Positions 12,741 through 25,719 of a DNA stretch of 64,000 nucleotides are shown piece after piece; position 1 is the first letter of the stretch, and every line of letters starts with the position of its first letter. The position numbers and the translations under genes are program-made. The notes under the pieces were generated by a model. That model was not told the origin of the DNA, ran no database searches, and was given only the letters and a program-made list of their open reading frames with translations. Origin of the DNA: Phoebastria nigripes (Eukaryota > Chordata > Aves > Procellariiformes > Diomedeidae). The stretch spans positions 626,482 through 690,481 of the forward strand of contig JAYKAV010003077.1 of assembly GCA_035582835.1 (NCBI GenBank), given 5' to 3'.

Positions 12741-14439
12741 TGAGGATTTGGGGTTGCCCTACAATTGGGCCCTCTTAGAAATCTTAGAATTCCCCCCCCC
12801 CTTTAAACCCAGGACTTTGCATTGGGGTCATCTGTTTCACAAGCACTTTTGGACCTTGCAAAGCTACCTGACTTCTTGCAGCTCCCTCTTTGCGCTTTGT
12901 CGCAGGCTGTGCTTTTGCCTGCTGTTAAGGACTGGTGGAGCCTCCTCTGCAGCTCCATGCCTCTTGTTTAACATACACTGGAGTTAGCTCCTCTGATGCC
13001 AATGGGATGTATAAAATATCAGTGAGTGGACAATTGTGTCCTTTCCTCACAAATCAGTCTTTCCTCATTCTTTGCTGCTCTTTACTGAATTATTTCCCTA
13101 TTCTTCTTTTCTTCTTCTGAGTATACAGAACTAAGCTCAGCATTATAAAATCCAGATTACCCTCCCTAAGTAGCATGGCAACAAAACACGTGCTTATAAA
13201 ATTAAACATGTGCAAATCTGCTGAAAGTCCATGAGATTGAAGCATATGGTAAAAATTAAACAAAAAGCTAAATCCTGAAGGGATAGCTTTAGGAACACGC
13301 TTTTGGGCTGAACTGATGAAGTGATGAGGAAACATCCCTATCTACCATAAGAAGATGCTTCCATGACCCCCTGCCTGTTGCTGTCATTGTGGGATAGACA
13401 GATTCAAAATCTGCCCCAGTTTTCCTGTTTTATTTTGACAATAACACCTTGTGCGGGCCTCCAGGTTCCAGGAATCAGACAGCACTTTCCATGATATATC
13501 TTGGAGCCATTAAAACACAAAAGCAGAGTGTCATCTTCCTGCTGATGTACNCCACAAGGACCTGTCATTACCCTGATATAGTACAGCGTGAGAATGGTCT
13601 CCCTTCAAAATACATCACTGGGGCAATGGCGTTTTGAGTTATATGGTGCCAGGATGGCAAGCATTTGAACCATTCACAAATGTAGACAAGACAGGGTCAA
13701 AGCACATGTTTAGTTTTCACGTGGGCAGCTAGACTGTCTGAAGTGATAAAAATTGGTTTAAAGTCATTGTCATTTAATGGGCAGCAATGAAGTGATGCTG
13801 GATTAAAGCACTTCAGTGGTTTGAGTTCCTAATTCCCATTTGCAAAAGTGACCATCAGATACAGAGCGGCTGAGGATGGCCCAGGCTGCCCACCACCAGC
13901 TGCAGCCCGAGGCTGTCCCGGGAGCTCCCTGGCAGAGCAGGACGTCTGCACACACCCCAGGACGCTGTAGCACAAGTCTGCTGGAGGATTAAACCCACGA
14001 TGAAGGCAGTTGAGTCCCTGTGCAAATCCCATTGCTTTGTTTTTCCTCCTGTTAAACTCAACCTCACACCTCTCTCCTGCCTGTGCATGGGGAATGTGCT
14101 GCCTGGGCTACACATTCCCATATTATTAAAAAACAAATGGTGAATGTATTTGCTCTGTAAGGCCTTAGCTTCAAAAACACTGTATCCCCTGGCTCCCTCC
14201 ACTGCTGTGAGCAGTCTCACTGGTGCCAATAATACCGCCTGTAACAGCAACAGTATTCAATGCTTAAATATTTGCAGGATCACTGTCTGAATTGGCATTC
14301 TGTGCCAAAACTATCGGGGCTTCATGAAGAACTCGTGGAATAAACATGCTAATGCGGGGCCAGCTCTTCCACTAGCATAAGTTGGCGTGGTTCTGTGGAA
14401 GCTAAATTGAGGATCTGCTCTTCCTTGGTGTCTGCATTA
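12741..14439. other. Unique non-coding sequence
   Basis: No gene or repeat is recognised. A run of ten Cs lies at 12,792-12,801. A 131-codon minus-strand frame at 13,855-14,250 has no recognisable domain and lies in a GC-rich patch, where long frames arise by chance. Confidence 0.55.
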
Positions 14440-14640
14440 GATATGCAGGGAAAATGAACAATGCCAGCAACTGTATATGCAGTTTAGTGATGAATTGGTG
14501 CATCTTTTCATTTATTGTTTTGATTTTGCTGTTTGCTGCTGCTGGGAAATTATGCAAATTCTTCTTGTACAGGAAAAGAATACTGATAATTAGGAAATGT
14601 GCAGCTTGGGTTTAAGATAATCGTATAAACCCACACTAGT
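14440..14640. promoter_or_regulatory. Possible enhancer-like block with POU octamer
   Basis: The block contains a perfect ATGCAAAT octamer (14,552-14,559), the classic binding site of POU/OCT factors. Around it are TTTATTGTTTTG (SOX/FOX-like), TGATAATTAGG (homeodomain-like) and repeated TGCTGCTG. There is no coding frame. The motif is seen directly; the regulatory role is inference. Confidence 0.25.
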
Positions 14641-17600
14641 GTTCTCACACCAGCAGCACATTAATAGCTGTGGCAACTGCTATCTGACGCCCAGGACCAG
14701 GTTCTCAACCCTCCAAAAGGTCACTTTGCACATTTCTCGCTGAGCATTTTAGATGGGGATGGGGTGCTTGCACGAGAAGATCAAGCCAGCAGAAAAAGAG
14801 GGCAGGACTACAACACACAAGGGCCTGGCCAGCTTTCAGGTCGAGTTCTGCAGATGTAGCTAAACACCCTTGTCTATTTAGGGGAAGAGAAGGAGGAGGC
14901 TAAGTGTCTCTGGTAGTGTGCCGGCTCAGAGCAGAGGTGTCACTTTGTTGTCTTCAGGGGGCAAACAAACCTTTTTTGCATGTAGCCTCCTTAAAGGTCA
15001 AAAAAGATCACGGTCTTTAGAGATTAGGGCATTTCTAGCTACAACTCAGAATTAGACCTACTGAGATAAACTACAATCTTTTCTGAAAGGTTTGGGCTAG
15101 ACAGTAAAGATGTCTGTGTCCTGAGGGTGAGAGACAGAAAACTCACCAGTATTTTAGGCCCTCTTCAACTCTTGTGCAAGTGATGCAGAAATCTACTCCA
15201 GCGGGGCAAGTCTCATCCCAGATGGATGATGTCACTAGGAGAAGAATGTTTCTCTCTTAAGTTTCTTGGGCGGCTGTAACGGCTTGATCTGAACTGCAGA
15301 TACCTTCATAACCATGAACAGTTTGAGGACCTCAATCTGCTTGTCTTTAATAGCAGTATTTGAAAAAAACTTGTACCAGCATAGCTTCTTGACCTCAGAG
15401 GGTACCTGACTTAAAATCCTCAAAGATGGACATTAGCAAGGAGGTGTAAGAAGCTGTACTCTCACAGCATGACAGAGACTGTCCTTGAAGGAGGTTCATA
15501 CTCCTCTCAGGACCCCAATTGAAGGCCAGTTCAGCGCGTGGAGTGGACAAAGACAGTCCAGAGGGCTTCTTAGTTTGAGTTCTTGCTGCAGTATCCCACA
15601 TGGGTGCAATGTCCCAGTTCCTCAGCCCTTCCCACATTGGGTATTATGACAGGACACCAGGTTGAACTTGTGGTGCACAGGGAGCTGTGGGCAATATGGA
15701 CCTCAACTTTAAAACTTGTTGTTTGAGTCTAGAAGCAGCTACTTTGATTTCCAGATAGTGCAATTCCTACCCAAAGGAAAAAAAAAAAAAAAAAAATCAT
15801 AAGTTGCTTATTATGTGGAAGAAAAGAAAGGAGATTTACTGATCAGGCTTCAGGACCAGCATTTTGAGGGCTGTCGGGTGGTCAGTGAAATTCCTCCTCC
15901 GTGCACTGTGCTGCCAAAAGAGCCCGGCTGTGCTGGTCTGCAGGTCTTCTGAAAATCCAGCTGTTAATGACAGCTGAAAATCTGGACCTAGTTATGGAAG
16001 TGGAGTAGGTCAAAGCTTAGCCCTAGATATAAGTAGCACAAGGGTAACAAGGGCAGGTTATTTTCAACTACAGCAGACCGTCTTATTTGTATAGTCTCCA
16101 TACAATTTATTGAAATCTGCAAGAATCTCAACCAGGGAGTCACATTAGCAGAGTGAAAATTAACCCAGGAACCTCCACAAAAATCTTTACCTTGACTTTC
16201 TGCTATATATATTTTTCACTCGATAGAGTACTGTCACTGAGCAATTTAATTCTCTTGCGGGCACAATTGTCAACCTGGTTTCCAGAAGGGACACATGCCC
16301 CAGGATTTATTTTATTCCATTTAAGTAACTATGACCAGTTTTCATAAATTGAGGAGTTGAAATTGCCCGTTCCCTAAGGCTCTCGAACAAATGAGATCAG
16401 AAGTCCAATGAATACATGTCTTGCAAAGCTTTTCAGTTCAATTACATATATCCATGTGCAACTGGTAATGCCACAATCAGTTCAAATAGTATCTTCGCAG
16501 GTGTGAAAGACCGCAAATTGAAGTCTATTTCACATCAGTATCCAACATGTTACTGGAAAGATTAAAAGGAAAATTTTCAAGGGACAAAGGATGAACAATT
16601 AATGAGCCCTGGAGTGACTCTGAAACAGGTAGCAAAGAAAAACAACTGTAAAAGGAGAAACCCTCAGAAGCGAGCAGTTTGGTGCCAAGTTTCAGAAGGA
16701 GATTAGTGGAGAGTTTCACTAGATCCATTAGTGTTTGCGAAGTACTTGTGGAGTGGATCAATGAGCTTCACAGAAACTCCCAGGAGGAAGTGAATTAAAA
16801 GCTTTTGCTGTTTCTTTTTCTTTTTTTATAGTGGGAAGCAAATAAAGCAGAGCTCACACGCTAGCTGATGAGACTAAAACAAGGCATTGGATGGGCATCT
16901 GGTCAAGTGAGTGCTGTCTATCCCTACGTGAGTTAGGGTAAGGTCAGCTGGCAAAATATGTGGCCATGTTAAAACTTTGTGATGATGGCCAGAGGAGGCC
17001 AAATTGGTGGTTTTTAAGTGACCTTAAGTCAATCTGTTTTGAGCTTTGGGTTTTTGATCTTAGATTCCGAGCATTTGGTGGGGGGTGGCTATTTGTATGT
17101 GGGCAATAAACTCTGTGACTTGGTTTTAGTGGAAGCAATAAGAAGGTACTAAAATCCTGAGAGCCACCTTAAAAACGCAGCACCAGATCTTCAAATGATT
17201 ACGCCAGCACAGCACCACTGAAGCTTCCCGAGTGCTATTGATTTACACCAGTTGAACATCTGGCCCATATGCTTTGTATTATTAAATACTTCTGCGATTA
17301 TTATGTGAACAATTAAGATTCATGGAAATGAAAAAGCAGGCTATGAATTGTGCTTTCACTGCGATTCAGGAGGAGGAATTGCTCAGGCAATGTGCTGCCT
17401 TTTACTGTAGCTGTGCAGTTTATCTGTGTGTTTTTCTAGAAACCAGAAAGTGAATGGGACCTCAGGAGATTTTCCAGCCATCTTCTTCCTCCAGGGAAGG
17501 GTCAACTTCAGCCCTGTCATGTTTGCTCAATGTGTTCTTAAAACTCTGAGCCCCCACAGTGTATCCCAACGCTCAGTACTGGTGCTGAAGTACTGCGGGA

Positions 17601-20600
17601 AGCTTTTCCCCTGTCCAAGCTGCCTCTCTCCCTGGCTCCTCTCAAGCTCTCCAACTTCTTGTCCTGTCCACCACTGCCATAGAGAAGAGCGCGGTCCCTT
17701 CCCCTGCCTAGAAGCCCTTCTTTGTACACAAAGCTTGCTATTTTGTTTGTCTCTTCTGTGTAATGTTCAGTCTGGTCAATCATGTTGGAACTCAACGCCG
17801 AGAAAGTCCAGACAAGCCCAAGTAAATGTTAACACTGCAAATTCTGTATTTTTTTTTTTTTCCCTTAAGCCTGATTCCCTTTCATGGTTTGCTGCTGGAG
17901 TATAGAAGTACATCCAGCCATAAGAGAGAAAGATCCATCTTTCAGCATCAGGAGATTAAAGGAATAGAGTGAGATAACATTTTGCAAACCTGAAAGGATT
18001 TGAAAATCCCTCTCCTGCTATTTCTGGAAAAAAGTCAATGGCAGCGCAAGATTATCTTCATTAATAGTGTGAGAATTAGTGTTGGCTGCAAGTTTTGTTT
18101 AACCTGAAAAGCAGCATTCAGCAGCTGGGTTTCCACATCTAAAATAATATCCGGAGAATCAAAAATTCTTTGCCACACATAAAATCATGCTCCAGTTGTG
18201 TGTAATGGAGCTCAGCAGCGTAATGTGCGGGAGGGAAGGATAACTTTTTAACATCTCTGCAATCCCCGGGGGACTGGCGCGTTGCTGATTAACAGATGCT
18301 TGGTGACTTGAAGTTCCCAAAGTTAAAGCTTTGCATGTATTGCACAAGTCACCGGTTTTATTGAGGACTTGGGAGAGACGTGTTTTTTGGCTTCTATCCC
18401 ACTTTTCAGATGTGGCACGATGTAAGTGACTGCTCGGAAGTGAAGGCAACTGTTCTTTGGAGAGAGAGTGCTAAAGCAGCATTGTGGGAACTGCTCTGCA
18501 GGGCCTGAGCTGTGATATCCATGGGCACCTTCTTCAGGCAGACAGAAAGGCAGGAGGTGTTTTGGGGGCTCACCTCAGCAGCATGGAGCGTGAGCAGGCA
18601 TGCCCTTTCCAAAACACCTCACTCTTTTTAGATATTTGGCATGTCTGGAGGGGAGGGTTGTTGTTACTTGGGGTTTTGGTTTTACTGATTCCATCTGGGC
18701 TTCAATTTCCACATAGACCTATGGAGGAGCTGCTACAAAACCCTACCTCCTGTGCAGCCTTGTGTAGGGTGAGGTGAGAAGGGCATCGCCTTTGAAGTAA
18801 GGCTCTCAGAGAGGTGTCTCTACGTTTGAAAAACAGTCTAGCCGAGCAGCTCCAGNGTAGGACCATGTTGCTAAGCTGACTGCAGCCAAGCCTGCGTTGC
18901 CACCCAACAGATGCCGTTCTTCAGTTTGCTGACCAGTGCAAAGCCTTGTCAGACCATGAAGTTGGTGTGCAAACCACAGTTGCTTTGACCCCGTTGAGAT
19001 TTCAAGTAGTATTGGCTCAAGTGAAAAACATGCATTTGCATGCTGAAGACAAGGCTGCAGGTAACTCAATTAAGCAAAGTAACATGGTTCAGTGGCAAAA
19101 TTAGGAAAAGGACCCCAAAACTGCCGGGGACACCCCTCACAAAGATTGAGACCTTCACTTGACGCCGTGCACGTTTTTTTCCCACTGACTTTTGTGCCTT
19201 TGGATTAGGCAGGTCTTTCTGGAGGACTTTCATTTATATGTCTTGAACTCAGGCAGCTGTTACCTGTTCTCCTCCTGAAAACATCCAACACTTGGTCGAT
19301 CACTGCATCTCTGCCAGAGGAGCTGCACGGTGAGCCGGGGCTGTGTGCAGGAAGAAGGTCTAATTAACAAAATCTACACTCCAAGAATTTGCTGTTTTCA
19401 GGGCATTTCTTCTCCACCTGCCAAGCTGTGCTAATGTTAGCAGTGCATGGCGGAGGAGTTTTAAAACAAGTGCTGGAAAAAACCCAAACCCTGTCCCTCA
19501 ACAAAACGCCGCCAGCTCCCGAAAGACTTGTATGACAGACTGAGAGCCCTGTAGCTGTCAGTTCTTCATGCCCTTTGGGGGTCTGCTTATTATTTTTGAA
19601 TACTTTACCTCTCCGTTGGTTCTTCTGGCAAAATGTCACCTGTACAAGCAAAAAGTGAGGGTATTACCAAAGCTGCCTTTAATTCTTGATATGAATAGGA
19701 TAACTATGTTGTTATAACGATAATAATCTGCATTTGATGTACATTTTGTAGGAACGTAAGAGGTATGTCTTAGAAGAAAGTTGTGTCATCGGTCTCGCTG
19801 TGTACCCCAGCAAGGTGAACAGACGCAGGTTGGTGCCTTTTCCAAAGCCCCGTGAGGAAGCAACAGAGAGGTGAAAGTATTCAAAAATAACCAGAGGCAG
19901 AGCAAGGGCTGCAACACAGCCTTTCCCTTCCCAGTTTCGTCACTCACGCTCAAATCAGTGACATTTCACGTGCGAAGGGCAAATAAATACATGAAAATTA
20001 TTTGGAGATGGAAGTTCAGAGAGGTGTGGAGAAGAAAGGATTTGGTGAGTGAAGGTTTTGTGAAGAGAATCACTGGCTGGGATTGCTTGACAGAATTATA
20101 CTTCATTACTGACGCTTCACAGCCTTGATTTTCATATTTATTTGTGACTCTTCTTTTTTAAACCACGGGCTCTTTTGACATGAGAGTCATGCTGTGTAAA
20201 GCACTATTGATTAGAGTTTCTAATTTCATGCCATTACAGCATGACCATTGGGGAATGAAATGTATTTTATTTTTTCCACCACGGCTATGCCAGCAGTGCT
20301 TGGGACGCAGCCATCGCGCAGGCTGTCAGCAGCAGGCATTTTCAGCTAAAGATCTTTGCTGTTTGAGCCAAAAGGCGAATTTGCCTGAGGTCTAAGCCTC
20401 AGCTCAGTATGTTGTTCCTGGAATTAGAATAGATCAGTGGCAAAGTGTATTTTGAGGCCAGAGGTTTCCAGAAGGATGGCTGAGTTGGGGACTTCCCATT
20501 TTTCACTCAGGCCTGCAAAAGGCCATTTTTTTTCCCCTTTCAGAGGAATGGTTGCCATTTGCAGTAATACCTGCTGTCTTTCCAGCATCTCTGGTTTGGT

Positions 20601-20677
20601 GCTCAAAAAAGTGAAGGAACCTGAAATCACTAAAAGCGTAGGAAAATCCCAGACGGCGTCTGTTGTGATCATATAAC
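14641..20677. other. Unique non-coding sequence
   Basis: No gene, RNA gene or mobile element is recognised on either strand. A 159-codon plus-strand frame at 17,426-17,905 and shorter frames show no known domain. A 20-base A run lies at 15,778-15,797 and a T run at about 17,850-17,862. At 14,952-14,970 the word CAGGGGGC resembles part of a CTCF site but lacks its flanks. Confidence 0.55.
15778..15797. repeat. Poly(A) tract
   Basis: Twenty As in a row. No retrotransposed sequence is recognisable immediately upstream, so it is called a simple homopolymer. Confidence 0.9.
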
Positions 20678-20699
20678 GTACATAATCCTGGTTATGTAC
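20678..20699. repeat. Small inverted repeat, 8-bp arms
   Basis: GTACATAA and TTATGTAC are exact reverse complements separated by TCCTGG. It is short enough to occur by chance, and no function is implied. Confidence 0.6.
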
Positions 20700-21345
20700 A
20701 AGCTGCAAGAACGAACCGATTGTAAACCTGAGAAAGACTTGTCTCAGCCTTATTATAAATAGTTTTTTCCTCTCACATGCTGGATTTGGGCCCTTCTGGA
20801 GTTTCCCAAGGAAAGGGTTTGTGGTGAGANGGGGGAGTTGGTGCATTAATAGCATTTCACCCTTTTGGTGCTGCCTGGGGGCATCTTCCCCTTCCCTCTT
20901 CCTCCAGGTATCCCCCAAACCCCTCAGGTTTTTTGTCTGTCCCAAAACAATCTGTAAGAGGATTCCTTTAGCCTCTTGCAAGAAAATCACCACCTTTTAT
21001 TTTTTCCCTGTGTAACAAAGGCTTGTGCTATCCTGAGGTAAAGACACCAGGAAGATAAAGTCAGCCTAAGTCTGCAGCTGAGCTTGACTTTAATGAGTTT
21101 CCCTCACGGTATAACTAACGTGGCTTGTCTTACACTCTGGTTTTACCTCTGAACAGTAGATATGCACTAGCTGTCCTGAACTAATGAAGCTTTCCAGCAG
21201 TGAAGACAAGCTCTAACGGAGCGGCTATAGACGTGTGAACCCCTTACAAATAGCCANATGAGAGAAGAGTGAATGCTTGAAATTTGTCAAAGGGGAACCA
21301 GCCGAGAAAGTTCTCCGACTTCTGCTTTATTCCAGGAGCTACTGA

Positions 21346-21361
21346 CACCCGCCGGCGGGTG
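21346..21361. repeat. Perfect 16-bp GC palindrome
   Basis: CACCCGCCGGCGGGTG reads the same on both strands and contains two CpGs plus a central CCGGCGG. The flanking bases (A and A) end the symmetry. It could be a binding site for a dimeric factor, but no specific factor is named. Confidence 0.6.
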
Positions 21362-21570
21362 ATGAATTAGTGCAGCACAGCTGGAGCTACTCGAGGGCTG
21401 CAGATGCAAATCTCAGAGCTGTTCCTACGCATACTTGTNCACTGGAGGTAGCATGGCTGGTTTTGGGCTTCCTATACAAAAAGACATCAGTGTACTGGAN
21501 CGAGGCTGAGAAAAACTGGGTTTTTGAGAAGGCAAAGGGGACATCTTACTGCTGCCTATGACTCTTAATA

Positions 21571-21835
21571 GGAGGGTGTGGAGAAGACAGAGCCAGACTG
21601 TCCTCAGAGATGCACAGTGACAGGCAAGAGGCAACAGGCACAAGTTGCAGCATGGGAAATTCTGATTAGATATAATGTAAAAAGTGTCCACCTTGAGGAT
21701 GGTCAAATCCCAGATGGGGGGCCCAGAGAGGCTGTAGGATCTCCAGTCTTGGAGATGTTCAAAACTCAGCTGGACAAGGCAACCCAGTAAGTTGGCCCTG
21801 CTTGGTCTGGAGGTCATGGTTTTAACTGTGGCTGG
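21571..21835 (+). mobile_element. CR1 LINE fragment, older copy
   Basis: Order and wording follow the CR1 3' region: GAGAAGACAGAGCCAGACTG, GTGACAGGCAAGAGGCAACA, GGGAAATTCTGATTAGATAT, GAGGATGGTCAAA, GCCCAGAGAGGCTGTAGGAT, then CTTGGAGATGTTCAAAACTC and AGCTGGACAAGGCAACC. The frame there encodes a PREAVGSP, LEMFKTQLDKA-like end of the reverse-transcriptase ORF. The 3' UTR past 21,790 is badly degraded and the octamer tail cannot be seen. It is more diverged than the copies at 1, 37,765 and 62,180, so it is likely an older insertion of a different subfamily. Confidence 0.85.
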
Positions 21836-24370
21836 TGCAACTTGTGTGTGACGCTGGGTATGACACTGCTGATTTCAGTCTGTAGTGATGCGTTAGGTTC
21901 AAGCTTTCCAAGCAGAAGCCCAGTCCAGCCCTAGCTAAATCTTACAGGTGAGTCTACTTACTTCTAAATGGTCTGATTCAACATTGCAGGATGCATCTTG
22001 CTGGCATTGTCCGTGCTCGCACTGGAGGTTACAAGCGCAACCCTTCGAAATAGGAATTAGGATTGAGATGCTAGGTATGGCGCGCTGCCGAAAAGCCGTT
22101 CCCAAAGTCAGCAGGAAAGGAGAAACCTCTGCCACCACCCTGTGAGCCACCCGCTTCCCATTGGCAGCTCCACGTGGACCCCGGGGAACAGGTTGGTGAT
22201 GTCTCTTGATTTCACTATCAGATGTGGTGAGATGTTCAGTCTCCTTCACCTGGTGATTAGCCAGCACCCTCTGGGCACAGGGCACGGCAGCCCCTGGGAA
22301 TCGGTACGGGGCAGTCAGGTGGGTCGGCAGGCTGGGAGGTTCACTTCAGTGCCATGCCAGTCATGCCCTTTTGTTTCTGGAAGGAGCCCCAACTGGCAGC
22401 TATATTTTAAAATTCAAAAAGCCGTGTGCCTTCATGGAGTGAGCAAAAGGCTTTTTGGCCTCAGCTGGAGCACAGCCTGGTCTGTAACATCTCAGAGCCC
22501 CAATGAAAAGGGATCATCCTCATACCATTGTCATCACTTCACACGTCCCCGCTCCAGTTTCCACTGTGATGCAGAGGCTTCAAACAAGGGTCTGTCTCTG
22601 TATCCTGCACAGCTTTGGCTTCACCCATCACCTGCACACATTAGATTGGTACGCTGGAGATAACAGCGAGAGATGCCATTGCTCATGGTCCATCGCCTGC
22701 CACTGCCCGGTGTCAGGCTTCCCTGAGGAGTCCCCTCCAGTAACCTGCAATGCAGCCAAGAAACCCTGGGAGGGGAGTGCTTGGCCCCTTCCCCAGCACT
22801 TGGGTTTCAGTGTAAGGCAATCCCAGTGAACTCCATACCTACCCGCTGCCTGCAGAGTCCTGTGGGCTTTTGCCGGCTTGCTGACATTTATATACATTTC
22901 TAAATATCACGGAAGTATTGCTGGGAGAGGGAAATGTGGAATGAATGACATGGACTTGCAAGCAGCAAAGGGAAAAAGGTAGTTGAAAGTTTGATTGTAG
23001 TAATTGTGCCAATACCCCCCAAGGAACGAAGCCTCCTGCAGGCACGGTGCCTTTTCCAGGAGATGAAATGAACTTCTTCAGGTTTAGCCCTAAGTAAACG
23101 GCGGTCCAGCTCATAAAACATCCTGAAGTGCAGAACTGTTTACAGACTTTATTTGTCTTGAGCCTTGCACTTTGTGAGATCAGAGGCAATTTTATTACCC
23201 AACTTTGTGCAATGTCATTCCAGAAACGATCACAAATGCCATGTGAGTGTTTACCATAATGAGGAAATACATTACAGCCNGAAAGGATGGCAGCATCTAA
23301 TAGAAACATACGTCGAGTGGCTGAGGGCCAATCCCAAGGATGGGCTCTTCCTTGCTTCTTTTTACTGTGATTTCTACCTTCCCCATAGCTAGAACTGAAA
23401 GAAGGGACATATCCAGACGCTGGTGCTCCCTGACACCCTGACTCCCTCTCCCTGCAGCTGGATGCTGCCCGCAGCTGGACACAGGGCAAAGCCAAAGGGG
23501 CAGGATTGAGCCTTCCCTCCCCAGTAAGGGGCATCGGTTTTGGGGAGCAGTTCCCCACGGTGAATTAGAGCCACGGCTGCATGGTGGAGGGGGGAGCAGT
23601 GGCGATGTGCAGCCAGCCAGCTTGGATCGCACGTAAAATGGAGCTTGGTCAGCTTCCAGTATTGGAATTTAGCCTTTTATTTTCCAAGGAAGATGCAAGC
23701 AATTTGTCTTTAGGATGCTGTAAAGGCGCCTTGAAGAATATCATATAGTCTGTTAATGCTACAGAGAACCTCTTAAAAACTTAATTGCCTGTGTCACCAA
23801 ATGAGAAGAGAGTAGTCCCTTGAAAGATCCTGTGTTTTGAAAACACACAGTCAGTTCTAAATACTTTCAAATGGTACATGCTTCTTTACTCCTGCTGACA
23901 ATAAGAGTAATTGCTGAGCACAGGATAAAGGAGATTGTCTGAAATGTTTCAGTGCTATTTTCTTGTTCCGTATTTTTTTCACAGTGCAAAAAGACAGCGG
24001 CATTCTTAGTCTGTGACCAAACAAAAGGAGAGGTTTTCTTCTCATGCCAAGAGGCACGTGAGATGTAGAGATCTCAATAACAAAGTGACTCTTTCAGTTT
24101 GAGAACATCTCAGCTCCCATCCCCAGTTATCTTTGCCCCTTTCCTTGCCAGATATTCACAACCCTCTGATGCTTCAAGGACCATTAAAAGGCAGGTGAAC
24201 TAAACCAATTAATCACAATTACAGGTGTGTTTCAGTATCAGCACAGAGCAGTAGGACCCGAGGATCCTGGAGATGCCGTGGCTGCGTGGTGCTTGCACCA
24301 CATCTGGGCACACCGAGACAAGGCACAGCCCCTGGTTGAAAGGACCAGCCGTGGAGCACTGGGGTGAATG
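21836..24370. other. Unique sequence with chance-length open frames on both strands
   Basis: A 173-codon plus-strand frame (22,142-22,663) and a 239-codon minus-strand frame (22,839-23,558, interrupted by an N at 23,280) lie side by side. Neither shows a recognisable domain, a signal peptide, or a consistent amino-acid composition. The GC content is moderate and stops are sparse on both strands, as seen in non-coding GC patches. No repeats are recognised here. Confidence 0.5.
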
Positions 24371-24445
24371 ATGTGACTGAAGCCCCAGAGCAGTGGCAGA
24401 GGTGGCACTGAAATCCAGGTCCCATTGCCACCAGAACACACTGGC
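24371..24445 (+). mobile_element. MIR-like SINE remnant
   Basis: The words TGACTGAAGCCCCAGAGCAG, GTGGCAGAGGTGGCACTGAA, ATCCAGGTC, then CCAGAACACACTGG follow the MIR segment that usually reads 'agtggcagagctgggattagaacccaggtc' and then 'agtccagtgct'. It is diverged and short. It was recognised by eye. Confidence 0.45.
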
Positions 24446-25007
24446 TTTCTAATGGAGAAAAAACATTTAAAAAAACAAAGTCTGCTACCCACGCTTTAAA
24501 GAAAACAGGCTCCACCAAGCACAGCTTCCGTAGAAGAGAGGTCCTCGAGCCGAGAAACTGTCGCTGGAGCCAAGGTAGTTTTGGCTGAGTGATGTCTTCC
24601 AGTTCTGGCCCCCCTGCACGTGTGGTAGACTCAGCCTCGGTTCCTGCTACAAGTCTGCTGCCCATGAGGATGACAGATAGGGATGTTTCCTCTCATCATT
24701 TACTCATTGCGCTGACTCACCAACATCTCTATTAATTCTGGGGAACAGGAGACCTCAAGCATTTCAGTTTGGTCACTCACCCATTGTTTTTATTTTATTT
24801 TGGCCATAATGTTTAGCATAGAGGATTCTTTCGTCTCAGCCTGGCCAGAGCTAATGTAGGTATCTGCTGTCATTGTGTTCATTCATTAAGGACTTGTTTA
24901 GCTCTCTGCATTTTCCTGTGTGGCCCGTGCTGCAGCATAGTACATCACAAAGCAATATCCACTGTAACATGATGTGACATCTGAAACCTCAAAGGAGATA
25001 CAGGCTT

Positions 25008-25715
25008 ATGCTGACTGTACTGTTGATATGCTTCCTTTGCACCTGCTCTGAAAGCAGGAGAAAAACTGGTGTGATCTATAGCTTTAGCAATTTTTTTTTA
25101 AAATTTAAGCATTCACTGGTTTTTTGTGGGCAAGCAGATATGCAAAGCACACCAGATGTCTCAGACTTCAAGAGACAAGGGAACATTTCTCCTTGGTCCT
25201 TAGATGAAATGGACTGGGCTTTGCTCCAGAAAACAGGAACGATTAATCCATCACTGAACATGAACTTAAATGAGCTAATATTGGGTATTTTAGTTCTGAT
25301 ATATGTGCTAAATGAAGTAATCATTCAGGGCATAAAAGTAATGGCTTTGGGAAAACGTTCTAAAACACAGTGGCTGAGGCACGTGGGGCTGAAGCAGCAC
25401 CCCGCTGGAGCGGGCACCGGCACNGCTATCGCTCCTGCGCTAGTTGTGTGCCAGAGCAGCAGGGAGACGAGTGCACCGGGACTGAGCTGCATGGGGCTAC
25501 GCGGAGTATCCTCTGAGCACAGGATGAGGAAATGCTGCTTAAGCCCAGACAGTCTGCAAAGCGGTTTCAGTGTCTTGACACATGCCGCCTGCTCCGGCCC
25601 CCGGCCTCAGCGGCTTTACGCTGAAGATGCCTCTGCGTTGTGCTTTACATGCCAGGGTGAGTCCTTCCTTGCGTTATCTGCCATCCTAGATGCTCTGCTC
25701 TGCAAGTGCCACTAA
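25008..25715 (+). other. 235-codon open frame, probably not a gene
   Basis: The frame opens at an ATG (25,008) and closes with TAA (25,713). Residues 1-19 (MLTVLLICFLCTCSESRRK) look like a signal peptide, and a second hydrophobic stretch (LILGILVLIYVL) lies near residues 90-101. Residues beyond about 120 are GC-encoded, Cys- and Ser-rich, and quite unlike the AT-encoded first half; one codon holds an N (25,424). No domain is recognised, and the start has a C at -3, which is poor context. Among thousands of frames in 64 kb, one of this length is only mildly surprising. An orphan single-exon gene cannot be excluded. Confidence 0.12.
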
Positions 25716-25719
25716 CCAC

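Noticed and set aside
14952..14970. CTCF-like CAGGGGGC core
   Set aside because: The upstream CCA and downstream GC of the consensus are missing. A similar word near 52,770 fails for the same reason.
18695..18725. Reverse MIR-like GGGCTTCAATTTCCACAT
   Set aside because: Only one short word agrees; the neighbouring core segments are absent.
22839..23558. 239-codon minus-strand frame
   Set aside because: It contains an ambiguous codon, has no domain, and open frames also occur on the other strand nearby; it is most likely a chance frame.
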